Counted from the first letter of the stretch, positions 1 through 9,113 are shown. The stretch: DNA of 30,520 nt from Bog-159 sp035308525 (GCA_035308525.1 DATGGM010000163.1:1-30520); one strand, 5' to 3'. The notes: generated from the letters alone by a model not told the origin. Translations and numbers: made by a program.

Positions 1-222
1 GCCGGATACCCGCAGGTTCGCGACCACGATCATCATCCCGAACAACAGAATGATCGTGTCATAGTCGATCGCGGAGTATGCTTCCTGGAGAGTCAGCGTG
101 TTCGAGGCGATCATCAGGGTGGCGCCGATGATGGCGGCGCCGGTGCGGTCAACGCGGAAGCCCGGAAGGCGTCCGATGGCCAGCACCAGATACGTGAGAC
201 AGAATATGAGGACGGGGGTCAC
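1..222 (-). CDS. SLC13/ArsB-type anion or arsenite permease, N-terminal part
   Basis: This frame runs off the left edge of the window, so only the first 74 residues are present. A GTG at 222 lies two bases after the stop of the ABC permease gene, so the two are probably translationally coupled. The product begins with a hydrophobic helix (VTPVLIFCLTYLVLA), followed by a GRLPGFRVDRTGAAIIGA stretch. The segment YSAIDYDTIILLFGMMIVV comes next. That combination is typical of the ion-transporter superfamily containing ArsB, CitMHS and SLC13 carriers, which are integral inner-membrane proteins. The substrate cannot be told from this fragment. The family call is strong; calling it arsenite-specific would be a guess. 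Confidence 0.82.
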   Translation of the reverse strand, partial: MTPVLIFCLTYLVLAIGRLPGFRVDRTGAAIIGATLMIASNTLTLQEAYSAIDYDTIILLFGMMIVVANLRVSG

Positions 223-224
223 GG

Positions 225-1571
225 CTATCCGCGGACTGCCCAGCGCATCAGGTCCGCCACCTTGGGAGCCTTGCCTTGCATCAGAATGGCCACCCGGAAG
301 ATGCGCGCCGCGGCCGCTACCATTACGAGCGTGAACGCCAGTACCCCCAACAGTCCTACCCACGGCTGCCAGATGGGAACCCCGCCCGGCATGGCTTGCC
401 GCAGCAACATCAGCATCGGAGTGAAGGGTGGAAACAGCGATAGCGCGGTGGCGATGGCGCCATTGGGCTGCTGCATGATGAAGGTGATCATAAAATATGG
501 AATCATGACTGGCGACAACAGCAGAACGGCAAGCTGCTGAGCGTCCTGCGGGCTGCTGCATCCTGCCCCCAGCGCCGCCGCCAGCGAGCACAGGAAGGTT
601 ACGTCGGCAACCAAGTAAATGTAAAACCATGGAAACATTCCGAACGGCACCAGACCGGACATTCCCATGCCTTCGAGAGCCAGCGTGCCGCCGATGATGT
701 AGAACGCCGAACTGGTCAGCGAGACTCCCAACGCGCCCAGAACTTTGCCCATCATCAGCTCGAAAGGTGTCGCGAGCCCCAGTAGCATCTCCACCAGGCG
801 CTGCGCCTTGTCCTCGGTCACCGCCGAAAGCAGGGGGCTCGACCCCACCATGACGATCATGCCCAACAGCAGCATCAGGCCAAACGGAATGCCGAACTCG
901 GCGGCTTCGTTCTTCTTGGCGGCTTCCTTTATCTCGCCGGTTTTCGCGTCGCGCGAGACCAGGCCGAATCTGCCCACATTGACCCCGTCCAGAATGTCCG
1001 TGAAGTGGTTTCGATCCACGCCCAGTTGCCCGAGCCGTACGCGGCGCACCCCGTCGGTGATGGAATCAGACAGCCAGCGCCCCACTTCATCGAATCCGCC
1101 GGCATTGGTAAAGGTGGCCACCTGGCTGGCCGTTGGATCTTTGATCTCGGCCTCCTTATCCCCCTTGTAGTCCAGGGTGGGGTCGAGCACCGTCGCGTTG
1201 ATTTCGATGAACGCAAAAAGCTGCTCGTGGCGCACGCGGTCCGACAACTGCAGGCGCTGCGACTTGGCATCCGCGGCCGGCGCCAAAGTCTCGAAGACGT
1301 AGTGGGGCTGCGTCTGTTTGCCGGTCTTCTTGTCCTTCAGCCCCTTGGAGTTTCTTTCCTGGGCAGCCTGGATCACGGCCGCCGCCATCACTCCCGTCCG
1401 GTCGATGATGGCAATATGCCGCTCTTTGATATCCGGGTTGCTCTGCATAAGCGCCAGGCCCAGAAATCCGCCTCCGAACAAAATCGGCGCCACCACCAGT
1501 CCGATGATGAAGGCCTTGGTGCGGATGGTGGCCAGATAGTCGCGCTTGGCGACCAGCAGGATTCTATGCAT
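225..1571 (-). CDS. ABC-2 type exporter permease, NatB-like
   Basis: A 448-residue inner-membrane subunit of an ABC exporter. The chosen ATG (1571) opens with MHRILLVAKRDYLATIRTKA, the usual start of NatB-type permeases: a cytoplasmic amphipathic segment, then TM1 (AFIIGLVVAPILFGGGFLGL). A long extracytoplasmic domain of about 200 residues follows, then five or six hydrophobic segments from about residue 240 to the end. An upstream in-frame ATG at 1601 would only add an arginine-rich shadow of the preceding gene, so it is rejected. The start overlaps the end of the ATPase gene by 8 nt, so the pair is one transcription unit. NatAB relatives export sodium or small toxic compounds; the substrate here is unknown. 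Confidence 0.9.
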   Translation of the reverse strand: MHRILLVAKRDYLATIRTKAFIIGLVVAPILFGGGFLGLALMQSNPDIKERHIAIIDRTGVMAAAVIQAAQERNSKGLKDKKTGKQTQPHYVFETLAPAADAKSQRLQLSDRVRHEQLFAFIEINATVLDPTLDYKGDKEAEIKDPTASQVATFTNAGGFDEVGRWLSDSITDGVRRVRLGQLGVDRNHFTDILDGVNVGRFGLVSRDAKTGEIKEAAKKNEAAEFGIPFGLMLLLGMIVMVGSSPLLSAVTEDKAQRLVEMLLGLATPFELMMGKVLGALGVSLTSSAFYIIGGTLALEGMGMSGLVPFGMFPWFYIYLVADVTFLCSLAAALGAGCSSPQDAQQLAVLLLSPVMIPYFMITFIMQQPNGAIATALSLFPPFTPMLMLLRQAMPGGVPIWQPWVGLLGVLAFTLVMVAAAARIFRVAILMQGKAPKVADLMRWAVRG

Positions 1572-2475
1572 GATTCGCCTCCGCCGCCTCGGGCCCGGCA
1601 ATCCGTACGAAGATATCGTGCAGTGATGGTTTCATGATGGAGAAGCTGTTTACCCGTGTGCGGGCGATCAGGGACCGCAAAACCTGCTGTGGATCGCAGC
1701 CGCGCGCCATGCGCAGCTCCTGCACCTGGCCCAGATCGCGAACCCTTTCCACATCCGGCAGACCTTGTAGAAACTCGCCGCCGCCATCGGCCGCCACCCG
1801 GATGGTATCGTTGCCGTACCTGTCCTGTATGGACGAGAGCGTGCCGTCCAGGACTTTCTTCCCGCGGAAGATCATGCAAATGTAGTCGCACATGTTCTCG
1901 GCCACCTGCATATCGTGTGTGCTGAGGATCACCGTGACCCCGGCGCGGCGCAGTTCCAGGATGGCAGTCTGGATCGTGTCGGCGCTGACCGGATCGAGCC
2001 CGCTGAAGGGTTCATCGAGGATCAGTAGCTTAGGCGCCGGAACCACCGCGGCGATGAACTGCACTTTCTGGCTCATGCCCTTGCTTAGGGTTTGCACCTT
2101 CTGCGAAGCCCACTTTGCAAGATCCAGCTTCTTCAGCCAGCCCTCCACTTCGGCGGTGACCTTGCGGCCGCTGCGCATTTCTCCGTAGAACTCCAGCATT
2201 GGCTGCACAGTCATTTTGCGGTACAGGCCGCGCTCTTCGGGCAGGTACCCAATCAGCTCCGAGCGGGCGTCCCGCATCTCGTTCCCGAACACGCGCACGC
2301 TGCCGGTGTCGGGATAAAAGATGCTCACGATCATGCGCATGGTCGTAGTCTTGCCGGAACCGTTGGGGCCGATGAAGCCATACACGGAACCCTCGGGGAC
2401 TGTCAAGGACAGGTCGTCGACGGCGGTTAACGCGCCGAACGTTTTTGTAACATTAGCAATTTGGACGGCGTCCAT
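1564..2475 (-). CDS. ABC exporter ATP-binding protein, NatA-like
   Basis: A 303-residue ATPase subunit that drives the permease encoded immediately downstream. Walker A is GPNGSGKTT (residues 36-44), the ABC signature is LSKGMSQ (130-136), Walker B is LLILDEPFSGLDP (150 onward), and the switch histidine lies in VILSTHD (about 187). The roughly 70 residues after the nucleotide-binding domain match the C-terminal extension common in NatA/CcmA-type drug and ion exporters. The ATG start needs no extension, because MDAVQIANVTKTFG is the canonical beginning. The gene lies 29 nt after the amidohydrolase stop and probably belongs to the same transcript. Confidence 0.93.
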   Translation of the reverse strand: MDAVQIANVTKTFGALTAVDDLSLTVPEGSVYGFIGPNGSGKTTTMRMIVSIFYPDTGSVRVFGNEMRDARSELIGYLPEERGLYRKMTVQPMLEFYGEMRSGRKVTAEVEGWLKKLDLAKWASQKVQTLSKGMSQKVQFIAAVVPAPKLLILDEPFSGLDPVSADTIQTAILELRRAGVTVILSTHDMQVAENMCDYICMIFRGKKVLDGTLSSIQDRYGNDTIRVAADGGGEFLQGLPDVERVRDLGQVQELRMARGCDPQQVLRSLIARTRVNSFSIMKPSLHDIFVRIAGPEAAEANHA

Positions 2476-2504
2476 GGAACCGCAATGTTAGCAGGTTGCT
2501 TCGT

Positions 2505-3911
2505 TCACTTGACCGCCGCGCGCACGGCGCGTCCCGGCGCGGCAGCCTGCAGCTTACCGTCGCTCACCACCGCCACGCCATTCACCAGAACGTACCGGAT
2601 GCCCGTGGAGTAAAGCGCCGGATGTTCATATGTCGCGGCGTCCGCCACGGTTGCCGGATCAAACAGCGTGAGATCGGCGTCCGCGCCTTCCCGGATGCGG
2701 CCCTTATTCCGCATCATGGGGACGCGCTGCTCGAGACGTTCGGCAGGCATGAGGCTCATCCTCCGGATAGCTTCCGTCAGGGTGACCGCGCCGGTTTCAC
2801 GCACGTAGTGGCCCAGCACGCGTGCATACGTTCCGGAGCTGCGCGGGTGGCCCTTGCCGTTGCGCAGACCGCCATCGCTCGCGATCATGACAAACGGACT
2901 GGCGAGCGCTGCCTCAAGCGCACTGGGCGGAATCATGTGCAAGATCACCCCGCCGCCGATCTTGCGATATCGCGCGAAGGAATCGGCCGTGAGGCGCTCA
3001 CCGGTTTCGGCCCACTGCAAATCGTGGTAGCCGATGCCCATGGTGTCCTGCCAGCCGGGATCGAATAACGCGGATTCGATGCCGGACATGGCGGCGGTAT
3101 AGGGATACAGCTCGGTGGTGATATCCAGTTTGCGCGCGCGCGCTTCACCGATCATGGCGAGCAGGCGCGGCGTGGCTCGCAGCCCGCTGCTGGTTATGTG
3201 CGCCACGTGCACGGGCGCGCCGGTGGCCGCGGAGTCAGCCATCACCTCTTCCAGCGCGGGGATACTCCCATCGCCGACGCCCCTGATGTGGACAAAGCAG
3301 GCGGCCCCGAAACTTGCGGCCGCGCGGAACATCTCCAGGATCTCCGCCCGCGTTGCGCCGGGAGTGTATTGAACACCCAGGCCCACGCCGGCAGCTCCCT
3401 GCTTCAGCCCTTCCTCGATCTGCCGCCGGATTTCCTCGATCTCTTCGTCGGTAGCCGCGCGATGGGCCGCGTCACGGGTTGGCAGAAACCCTCCCGGATC
3501 ATGCATCACCCGCATACGCGCCGGGATGTGTCCGGCGGCCGCTCCATAATTGATCAGGCTTTGGCTTTGACGCTTGGAATACCAGGCGCGCACGTCGGCT
3601 ACGCCCACTTCCATTTCCATCGCGGTGGTTACGCCGTCCATGGCCTTCGCGCGGTAATTCTCGGCGTCCTGGCCGTGCGAATGCAGGTCGATGAACCCCG
3701 GCGCTACCACCAGGCCGGTGGCGTCTATGGAGGTGCGGCCTTCCAGCGGATCCGGGGAGATTTCCTGAATCTTGCCGCCGGAGATGCCCACATTGCGGAC
3801 CGCATCGAGCCCGCTCGCCGGGTCAATGACGCGGCCGCTCCGGATCACCAGGTCGAACTGTTGCGCGCCAAGCGGCGGCAGCAGCAGCAGGACCAGACAG
3901 ACCGCGCGCAT
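2505..3911 (-). CDS. Secreted D-aminoacylase-like amidohydrolase
   Basis: A 468-residue amidohydrolase-superfamily enzyme with a short signal peptide (MRAVCLVLLLLPPLGAQ). The mature start DLVIRSGRVIDPASGLD is typical of the family's N-terminal beta domain. The metal-binding HxH is in PGFIDLHSHG (His77 and His79). Later ligand positions are seen in CFVHIRGVGDG, PVHVAHITSSG and MIASDGG, the order found in N-acyl-D-amino-acid deacylases. The C-terminal KGRIREGADADLTLFDP is also characteristic. The substrate is inferred only: an N-acyl-D-amino acid or a cell-wall-derived D-peptide. Its start is 7 nt after the MFS transporter stop, which suggests uptake and hydrolysis are linked. A relative such as a dihydroorotase-type enzyme is less likely. 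Confidence 0.87.
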   Translation of the reverse strand: MRAVCLVLLLLPPLGAQQFDLVIRSGRVIDPASGLDAVRNVGISGGKIQEISPDPLEGRTSIDATGLVVAPGFIDLHSHGQDAENYRAKAMDGVTTAMEMEVGVADVRAWYSKRQSQSLINYGAAAGHIPARMRVMHDPGGFLPTRDAAHRAATDEEIEEIRRQIEEGLKQGAAGVGLGVQYTPGATRAEILEMFRAAASFGAACFVHIRGVGDGSIPALEEVMADSAATGAPVHVAHITSSGLRATPRLLAMIGEARARKLDITTELYPYTAAMSGIESALFDPGWQDTMGIGYHDLQWAETGERLTADSFARYRKIGGGVILHMIPPSALEAALASPFVMIASDGGLRNGKGHPRSSGTYARVLGHYVRETGAVTLTEAIRRMSLMPAERLEQRVPMMRNKGRIREGADADLTLFDPATVADAATYEHPALYSTGIRYVLVNGVAVVSDGKLQAAAPGRAVRAAVK

Positions 3912-3918
3912 GAGGGAA

Positions 3919-5058
3919 TCAGTGGGCCGCCAGCATGGGGCCGATCGCCGCGGCCACCACGACCATAATGGCCGAAGCCGCCGGGATCACCAGCAAGGCG
4001 GTTTTCAACCTCTTGGGATCGCCTCCACCGATGGCGCCGATGATCCGCGAGCTCACCGCCAGGCCGCACCAGCCGAGCGTGATCACCACTCCCAGAGCCG
4101 TTCCGGTCATGCGGGGGAACGCGTCGCCAACCATGGCCAGCGTGGTGGGAAACACGGGCGCCATGGAGATACCCGCCAGGAACACCAACACCCCTGCCGT
4201 CATGGGCTTCGAGGTTTTGAGCATGAGGAAAGTGGTCACTGTCATCATGATGGCCGCCGCCAGCGTCACCGTGGGCGCGGGGACGCTGATCAGGATCGGC
4301 GAGACCGCGACACGCCCGATCAACAGACCCAGCGCGAAGCCCAGCGACAAAATATTTAGTGCGCGCCCTTCGGGGATACCTTGCGCGATCAAATGCTGAG
4401 CCAGCCAGTTCCAGACGCCCACCTCGCAGGTGACGTACAGGAACAGGAAGAACGCCAGCAGGAACAGCACCGGCTTGCCCAGAACCGGGCCAACCTGGGA
4501 AAAGTCGAAGCTACGCTCGCCGCTCGGTGGCGGCATAGGCGTAAGGACGTGGATCACCAGGGTGGCGGCGGTCAGGGCGGCCACCGTATAGCATAGCCGC
4601 AGAGAATTACGGCGAAACAGATTCGCGGAGATAAACGGAGTGGCCAGACCTCCCAGGCCGAAGAAAAGATTCAGGAGGTTCAGCGTGGTCCCGCGCCGCG
4701 CCGGATTGATGTCGCTTACCAGCGCGTTGGCGGCCGTCACGATGATCGCCCCTCCCAGGCCCAGAAGGAACATATACATCATGACGGTGCGGAAACCCTT
4801 GGACTGAGGCAGGGCAAAAAGCGCCAGCGTAATCAAGGCCAGGCCGAGCACCAGGCCGACCTTCTTGCCTTCATTGTCGATGAGCGGTCCGACGGCAATC
4901 GATGCGAGAATCAGGCCCAGCGCTTGCGCGAATGCGATTTGGCCGTTCTGCCTGGGCGTCAGGTGAAAACGCGCGGACAGGTCCGGCAGAATCGTCCCCA
5001 GCATGGCGGCAATCATGCCGTACACGAAGATGGCGAGAATAGCGGCGAGGATCAACAT
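3919..5058 (-). CDS. MFS transporter
   Basis: A 379-residue protein with about twelve hydrophobic segments spread over its whole length, starting MLILAAILAIFVYGMIAAMLG. Between TM2 and TM3 it has GPLIDNEGKKVGLVLG, a form of the conserved MFS loop motif (G-x3-D-x2-G-x-K). It is a little shorter than the 400 or so residues usual for the family but complete. No substrate-specific motif is recognised. It is the first gene of a run continuing with the amidohydrolase (7 nt) and the ABC exporter, so an amino-acid or peptide-like substrate is plausible by context only. Confidence 0.88.
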   Translation of the reverse strand: MLILAAILAIFVYGMIAAMLGTILPDLSARFHLTPRQNGQIAFAQALGLILASIAVGPLIDNEGKKVGLVLGLALITLALFALPQSKGFRTVMMYMFLLGLGGAIIVTAANALVSDINPARRGTTLNLLNLFFGLGGLATPFISANLFRRNSLRLCYTVAALTAATLVIHVLTPMPPPSGERSFDFSQVGPVLGKPVLFLLAFFLFLYVTCEVGVWNWLAQHLIAQGIPEGRALNILSLGFALGLLIGRVAVSPILISVPAPTVTLAAAIMMTVTTFLMLKTSKPMTAGVLVFLAGISMAPVFPTTLAMVGDAFPRMTGTALGVVITLGWCGLAVSSRIIGAIGGGDPKRLKTALLVIPAASAIMVVVAAAIGPMLAAH

Positions 5059-5086
5059 GGATGCAGATCATAACAGAATTCCTCGC

Positions 5087-5108
5087 CGCCCGGCAGACCG
5101 GCCGGGCG
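5087..5108. other. GC-rich hairpin between the zinc-ribbon gene and the MFS gene
   Basis: CGCCCGGC (5087-5094) and GCCGGGCG (5101-5108) form a perfect 8-bp stem with a 6-nt loop, directly after the stop of the small gene read on the minus strand. There is no following T-run, so it is not a classical intrinsic terminator. It could attenuate transcription or stabilise an mRNA 3' end. Only the fold is seen; the role is inferred. Confidence 0.35.
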
Positions 5109-5109
5109 A

Positions 5110-5346
5110 TTAGCGCTGCGCTTGCGAGAATGCCGGTTCGCGGGTCACCGGTGCGGCCACCGGTTCGCCAATGCGCATTTCGTTCCAGTTGTAGCCAAAC
5201 TCTTTCCCGCAATCGAGACAGACAACATAAGTGGCGTGGCGCTGCCCGGGAGCCTGTGAAAATCCGGCTTTTCGCGCGGGCGTGATGGGGAACGTCGTTC
5301 TGCGGTGCGTGCATCCTAGTAAAGCGTTCAACAAAGTGTTTAACAT
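5110..5346 (-). CDS. Small zinc-ribbon-like conserved hypothetical protein
   Basis: A 78-residue protein of unknown function. It opens with a short hydrophobic helix (MLNTLLNALLG), then Cys12-Thr-His14 and, 29 residues later, VCLDCGKEFGYNW with two cysteines in CxxC spacing. One CxH pair and one CxxC pair would be enough for a single zinc site. AAGGGG lies 8-13 nt before the ATG, a fair ribosome binding site. The last 20 residues are low-complexity and look disordered. From memory, similar small proteins with TYVVCLDCGKEF-type motifs occur in Acidobacteriota, but no function is known to me. It lies 51 bp before the MFS gene with the hairpin at 5087-5108 between them, so co-transcription is uncertain. 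Confidence 0.72.
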   Translation of the reverse strand: MLNTLLNALLGCTHRRTTFPITPARKAGFSQAPGQRHATYVVCLDCGKEFGYNWNEMRIGEPVAAPVTREPAFSQAQR

Positions 5347-5484
5347 AGCAGCGACCCCTTCATTCGGTTAGATTCAGAAATAGCTCTCCAGGTTTCAGAT
5401 ACGCGGATCAATTGAAAACTGGATGTGACTACCGGTTCTATCCGGCGGCCTACAGAGGCTAGTGTTAGTTGGGGCAGGAATATT

Positions 5485-6468
5485 TCACGCGATCAGTTTG
5501 GCGGCGACTGCTTCCGCGATCTGTTTGCCGTGAAAGCGTCCGTTTTCGATGAAGATTTCGTTGGTATGCATGCCCGCCACTATTACTCCGGCCAGGTAAA
5601 CTCCCGGACGCTCGCTTTCCAGAGTTTGCGGGTCGCTGCGCGGCCTCTGCGTTTCCGGATCGAGCGTAATTCCTATGGAATTCAAGAACTTGAGATCCGG
5701 ACTGTATCCGGTGAGCGCAAGGACGAAATCATTTCTTAATATAACCTCGCCCTTGGGAGTAGCAATCACGATGGATTCTGGGCGGATTTCCACAGTCCGT
5801 GAATCGAAGTACGCTTTTATCTCACCGCTTTTGATGCGATTCTCTATGTTGGGCTTGATCCAGTACTTGACCTTCTCGGAGATGCCAGTACCACGGTGGA
5901 TAAGTGTTACTCGGGCGCCAGTCCAAAATAGTTCCAATGCGGCAATCGCGGCGGAATTCTTAGCGCCAATCACGGCCACATCGTGGTTGTAGTACGGGTG
6001 CGGCTCATCGTAGTAGTGTTTAACTTTCTCGAGTTCCTCACCGGGGACGCGCAGCAAGTTGGGCACGTCATAGTACCCGGTGGCCAGTACGATCTTGCGC
6101 GCCGTGTAGCTATGATGGCAGCCCAGGCGGTCTGTGGAAAACACCTGAAACGCGCCATCGTGCCCGCCGACGTTCTCGACGCGCTCGTAATCGTGGATGT
6201 TGAGCTTGAAATGATCCGCCACGCGGCGATAGTACTTGAGCGCCTCATGCCGGTTGGGCTTTTCATTGAGGCTGGTCATGGGGATGTTGCCGATTTCGAG
6301 CAATTCCGGCGTGGTGAAAAAAACCATATTCGACGGATAGTGATAGATGGAATTCACCACGCAGCCTTTTTCGATCAACAGCGTGCGGATGCCGCGCTGC
6401 TGCAGTTCGATGCCGCAGGCCAAGCCAGTAGGCCCGGCTCCAACTACAACGGCGTCGAACTGATTCAC
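5485..6468 (-). CDS. ypdA: YpdA-family FAD/NAD(P) oxidoreductase (putative bacillithiol disulfide reductase)
   Basis: A 327-residue cytoplasmic flavoprotein of the thioredoxin-reductase-like YpdA family. In organisms that make bacillithiol these enzymes are proposed to reduce bacillithiol disulfide with NADPH. The FAD-binding motif is VVVGAGPTGLACGIEL (residues 7-22), and the NADPH-binding motif AVIGAKNSAAIAALELF lies about 155 residues further on. The signature YPSNMVFFTTPELLEIG is highly characteristic of YpdA. The start is a GTG whose last two bases lie in the alaS stop (GTGA overlap), so translation is coupled to alaS. Oddity: residue 14, a cysteine proposed to be catalytic in Staphylococcus aureus YpdA, is threonine here, while Cys18 is present. 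Length is normal for the family. Confidence 0.9.
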   Translation of the reverse strand: MNQFDAVVVGAGPTGLACGIELQQRGIRTLLIEKGCVVNSIYHYPSNMVFFTTPELLEIGNIPMTSLNEKPNRHEALKYYRRVADHFKLNIHDYERVENVGGHDGAFQVFSTDRLGCHHSYTARKIVLATGYYDVPNLLRVPGEELEKVKHYYDEPHPYYNHDVAVIGAKNSAAIAALELFWTGARVTLIHRGTGISEKVKYWIKPNIENRIKSGEIKAYFDSRTVEIRPESIVIATPKGEVILRNDFVLALTGYSPDLKFLNSIGITLDPETQRPRSDPQTLESERPGVYLAGVIVAGMHTNEIFIENGRFHGKQIAEAVAAKLIA

Positions 6469-9101
6469 AGCTTGCTCTCGACTTCGCCGTAGATCCGTTC
6501 GAGCGCGGCAGGCAACGCCGCAGCGTCCTTGCCGCCGCCTTCCGCCATGTCAGGCCGGCCGCCGCCCTTACCGCCGACGGCTTGCGCCAGCGTGGCCGCC
6601 AGCTTGCCGGCGTGCACTTTGGATATGAGGTCCTTGGTTACGGCTGACACGATGGAGACGGTGGAGTCTTCCACCGACGCCAGGACCACCACGCCGCTTT
6701 TCCACTTGTTGCGCAGCGTGTCGACCAGCTCGCGCATTTGCTGGCGATCCAGGCCATCCGCCTGAGCCGCCAGCACCCGGGCGCCGTTGAAGGTGCGCGC
6801 CTGGCTTTCCAGACCGCTGGCCGCTGAGTGCGCGAGTTGGCTCTTGAGCTCGCGCTTCTCGTGCTCCAGGGCTTTATCGCGCACCAGCATCTTTTCCACC
6901 TGTTCGATCAGCTCCGGCTCGGAGACGTGCAATAGCTCGGAAAGCCGGTGCAGCGTTCCGGTGAGCTCCTGGTATTGGCGGACGGCGGCTTCGCCGGTAA
7001 TGGCTTCGATACGCCGCACACCGGCCGAGATGCTGCCTTCGTAAACGATCTTGAAAACGCCGATGTCGCCGGTTCGCACGACATGCGTGCCGCCGCAGAG
7101 CTCCTTGCTGAAATCGGGCACGGAAACCACCCGCACCTGGTCGCCATATTTCTCGCCGAACAAAGCCATGGCGCCGGTGGCCACGGCCTGCTCGAGGGGC
7201 AGCACGTTGGTCTCGACGCCCCTGTTGCGCAGGATCTGTTCGTTCACCAAGCGTTCCACTTCCTCGATCTCGGCCTTGTCCATGGCGGCGTAATGGGTGA
7301 AATCGAATCGCAGGCGCGGGGGCTCGACCACGCTGCCCGCCTGTTTGACGTGCGCGCCCAAAACTTGTCTCAGCGCGGCATGCAGCAAATGCGTGGCGGT
7401 GTGGTTGCGCATAGTGGACTGGCGGAGCGGCCGCGCCACCGCGGCGCGCAATTCGTCACCCACCCGGACAGGAGCGGTGGTGACGACGCGATGCACGGTC
7501 AGTCCCGGCACTCCGGGATAGGCGGTTTGCACGTCGGCGACTTTCTCGCCGTTCAAAGCGAACAGGCTGCCGCGATCGCCCACCTGGCCACCGGTTTCGG
7601 CGTAGAACGGGGTACGGTCGAGCACCAGCTCGGCGTCCACTCCGGCGCCGACTTGGTCACGCAGCTCGCGCTCGACCAGCAGGCCCTTCACGCGCGAGGT
7701 GGATTCCAACTCGTCGTAGCCCAAAAACTTGGTTTTACCCTGCTCGACCAGCTCTTGATACGCCGGCGCCACGGCGCCTTTATCCGCGCCTTTCCAGCTT
7801 GCGCGGGCGCGCTCGCGCTGCTGGGCCATTTCGCGATCGAAGCCTTCGCGGTCGATACTCAGGCCGCGCTCACGCGCCATGTCTTCCTGCTCGTCGAGCG
7901 CCAGGCCAAAGGTGTCGTAAAGCTTGAAGGAAAGCGCGCCCGGGATCACATGGTCCGCCAGCGATTTTACTTCGTCGTTGAACACCCGTTCGGCCACCAG
8001 GAAGGTGGTCGCGTAGCGGTGTTCCTCGTCCTTCACGATGCGGGCCACCCGCTGCACGCTTTCCATCAATTCCGGATAGGCCGGCTTCATCAACTCGGCC
8101 ACCGTGCCGGTCAGCTTGTAAAGGAATGGCTCTTCGACCCCGATCATGCGCACGTGGCGCATGGCCCGGCGCATGATCTTGCGCAGCACGTAGCCGCGGC
8201 CTTCATTCGACGGCAGCACGCTATCGTTAATCAGGAACGTGGTGGAGCGGCAATGATCGGCCGCGATACGGAGCGCGGTATCGACACGCGCATCGGCGCC
8301 GTAGGATACTCCAAACATATCGGCCGCGCGCGCGATGATAGGAAAAATCAGGTCCGTATCGTAAACCGACAGCTTGCCTTGCATCACAGCCGTGGTCCGG
8401 TCCAACCCCATGCCTGTGTCGATGGACGGCCGCGGCAACGGCGTAAAGACGCCGTTGGAATCGCGGTTGAACTGCATGAAGACCAGGTTCCAGATTTCGA
8501 CGTAACGGTCGTCGGTGGTGTTGGGAAAGACCTCGTGTTCGTGGCCCGGGTCGGCCGCGCCGGGACCCATGTCGTAGAAAATCTCGGAACAGGGGCCGCA
8601 GGGGCCGGTGTCGCCCATCTGCCAGAAATTGTCCTTTTCGTCGAGGCGGAATATGCGTTCTTTGGGGACGCCCGCGACCTTTTGCCAGAGCTGCTCGGCA
8701 TCGTCGTCCTCGCGAAAAACGGTAACGTAGAGGCGGTCCTTAGGCAGGGCGAAGTCCTTAGTGACCAGCTCCCAGGCGAACTCGATGGCTTCGGCCTTGA
8801 AGTAATCGCCAAACGAGAAATTGCCCAGCATTTCGAAGAAGGTGAGGTGGCGGCGCGTGTGGCCGACATTTTCCAGGTCGTTATGCTTGCCGCCCGCGCG
8901 CACGCATTTCTGGGCGGTGGTGGCGCGCGAATAGTCGCGCTTTTCGAGGCCCAGGAAAGTGTCCTTGAACTGGTTCATGCCGGCATTGGCGAACAGCAGC
9001 GTGGGATCGTTCGCCGGAACGAGCGAAGAACTGCGCACCACGCGGTGGCCGCGCGCGGCGAAGAAGTCGAGGAAGTGTTGCCGGATTTCTTGACCTGTCA
9101 C
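6465..9101 (-). CDS. alaS: Alanyl-tRNA synthetase
   Basis: A complete 878-residue class II alanyl-tRNA synthetase, which charges tRNA-Ala with alanine. The N-terminal catalytic domain begins TGQEIRQHFLDFFAARGH and contains VPANDPTLLFANAGMNQFKD and GRGYVLRKIMRRAMRH. The editing domain carries the zinc ligands HTATH and CGGTH, which hydrolyse mischarged Ser- and Gly-tRNA-Ala. The C-terminal part has a coiled-coil stretch and the glycine-rich VGGKGGGRPDMAEGGG of the C-Ala/DHHA1 domain. The start is GTG at 9101. No Shine-Dalgarno sequence is evident, and a TAGAAT hexamer ends 6 nt before the GTG. Downstream, ypdA overlaps by 4 nt. Confidence 0.98.
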   Translation of the reverse strand: MTGQEIRQHFLDFFAARGHRVVRSSSLVPANDPTLLFANAGMNQFKDTFLGLEKRDYSRATTAQKCVRAGGKHNDLENVGHTRRHLTFFEMLGNFSFGDYFKAEAIEFAWELVTKDFALPKDRLYVTVFREDDDAEQLWQKVAGVPKERIFRLDEKDNFWQMGDTGPCGPCSEIFYDMGPGAADPGHEHEVFPNTTDDRYVEIWNLVFMQFNRDSNGVFTPLPRPSIDTGMGLDRTTAVMQGKLSVYDTDLIFPIIARAADMFGVSYGADARVDTALRIAADHCRSTTFLINDSVLPSNEGRGYVLRKIMRRAMRHVRMIGVEEPFLYKLTGTVAELMKPAYPELMESVQRVARIVKDEEHRYATTFLVAERVFNDEVKSLADHVIPGALSFKLYDTFGLALDEQEDMARERGLSIDREGFDREMAQQRERARASWKGADKGAVAPAYQELVEQGKTKFLGYDELESTSRVKGLLVERELRDQVGAGVDAELVLDRTPFYAETGGQVGDRGSLFALNGEKVADVQTAYPGVPGLTVHRVVTTAPVRVGDELRAAVARPLRQSTMRNHTATHLLHAALRQVLGAHVKQAGSVVEPPRLRFDFTHYAAMDKAEIEEVERLVNEQILRNRGVETNVLPLEQAVATGAMALFGEKYGDQVRVVSVPDFSKELCGGTHVVRTGDIGVFKIVYEGSISAGVRRIEAITGEAAVRQYQELTGTLHRLSELLHVSEPELIEQVEKMLVRDKALEHEKRELKSQLAHSAASGLESQARTFNGARVLAAQADGLDRQQMRELVDTLRNKWKSGVVVLASVEDSTVSIVSAVTKDLISKVHAGKLAATLAQAVGGKGGGRPDMAEGGGKDAAALPAALERIYGEVESKL

Positions 9102-9113
9102 CTTTTCATTCTA
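9102..9113 (-). promoter_or_regulatory. Candidate -10 element giving a leaderless alaS mRNA
   Basis: On the minus strand TAGAAT (9113-9108) is followed by six bases and then the alaS GTG. The same 6-nt distance separates TACAAT from the first base of tRNA-Sec at 24258, so transcription would begin at the start codon itself. No good -35 hexamer is visible 17 bp upstream. This is inference from spacing. Confidence 0.45.
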
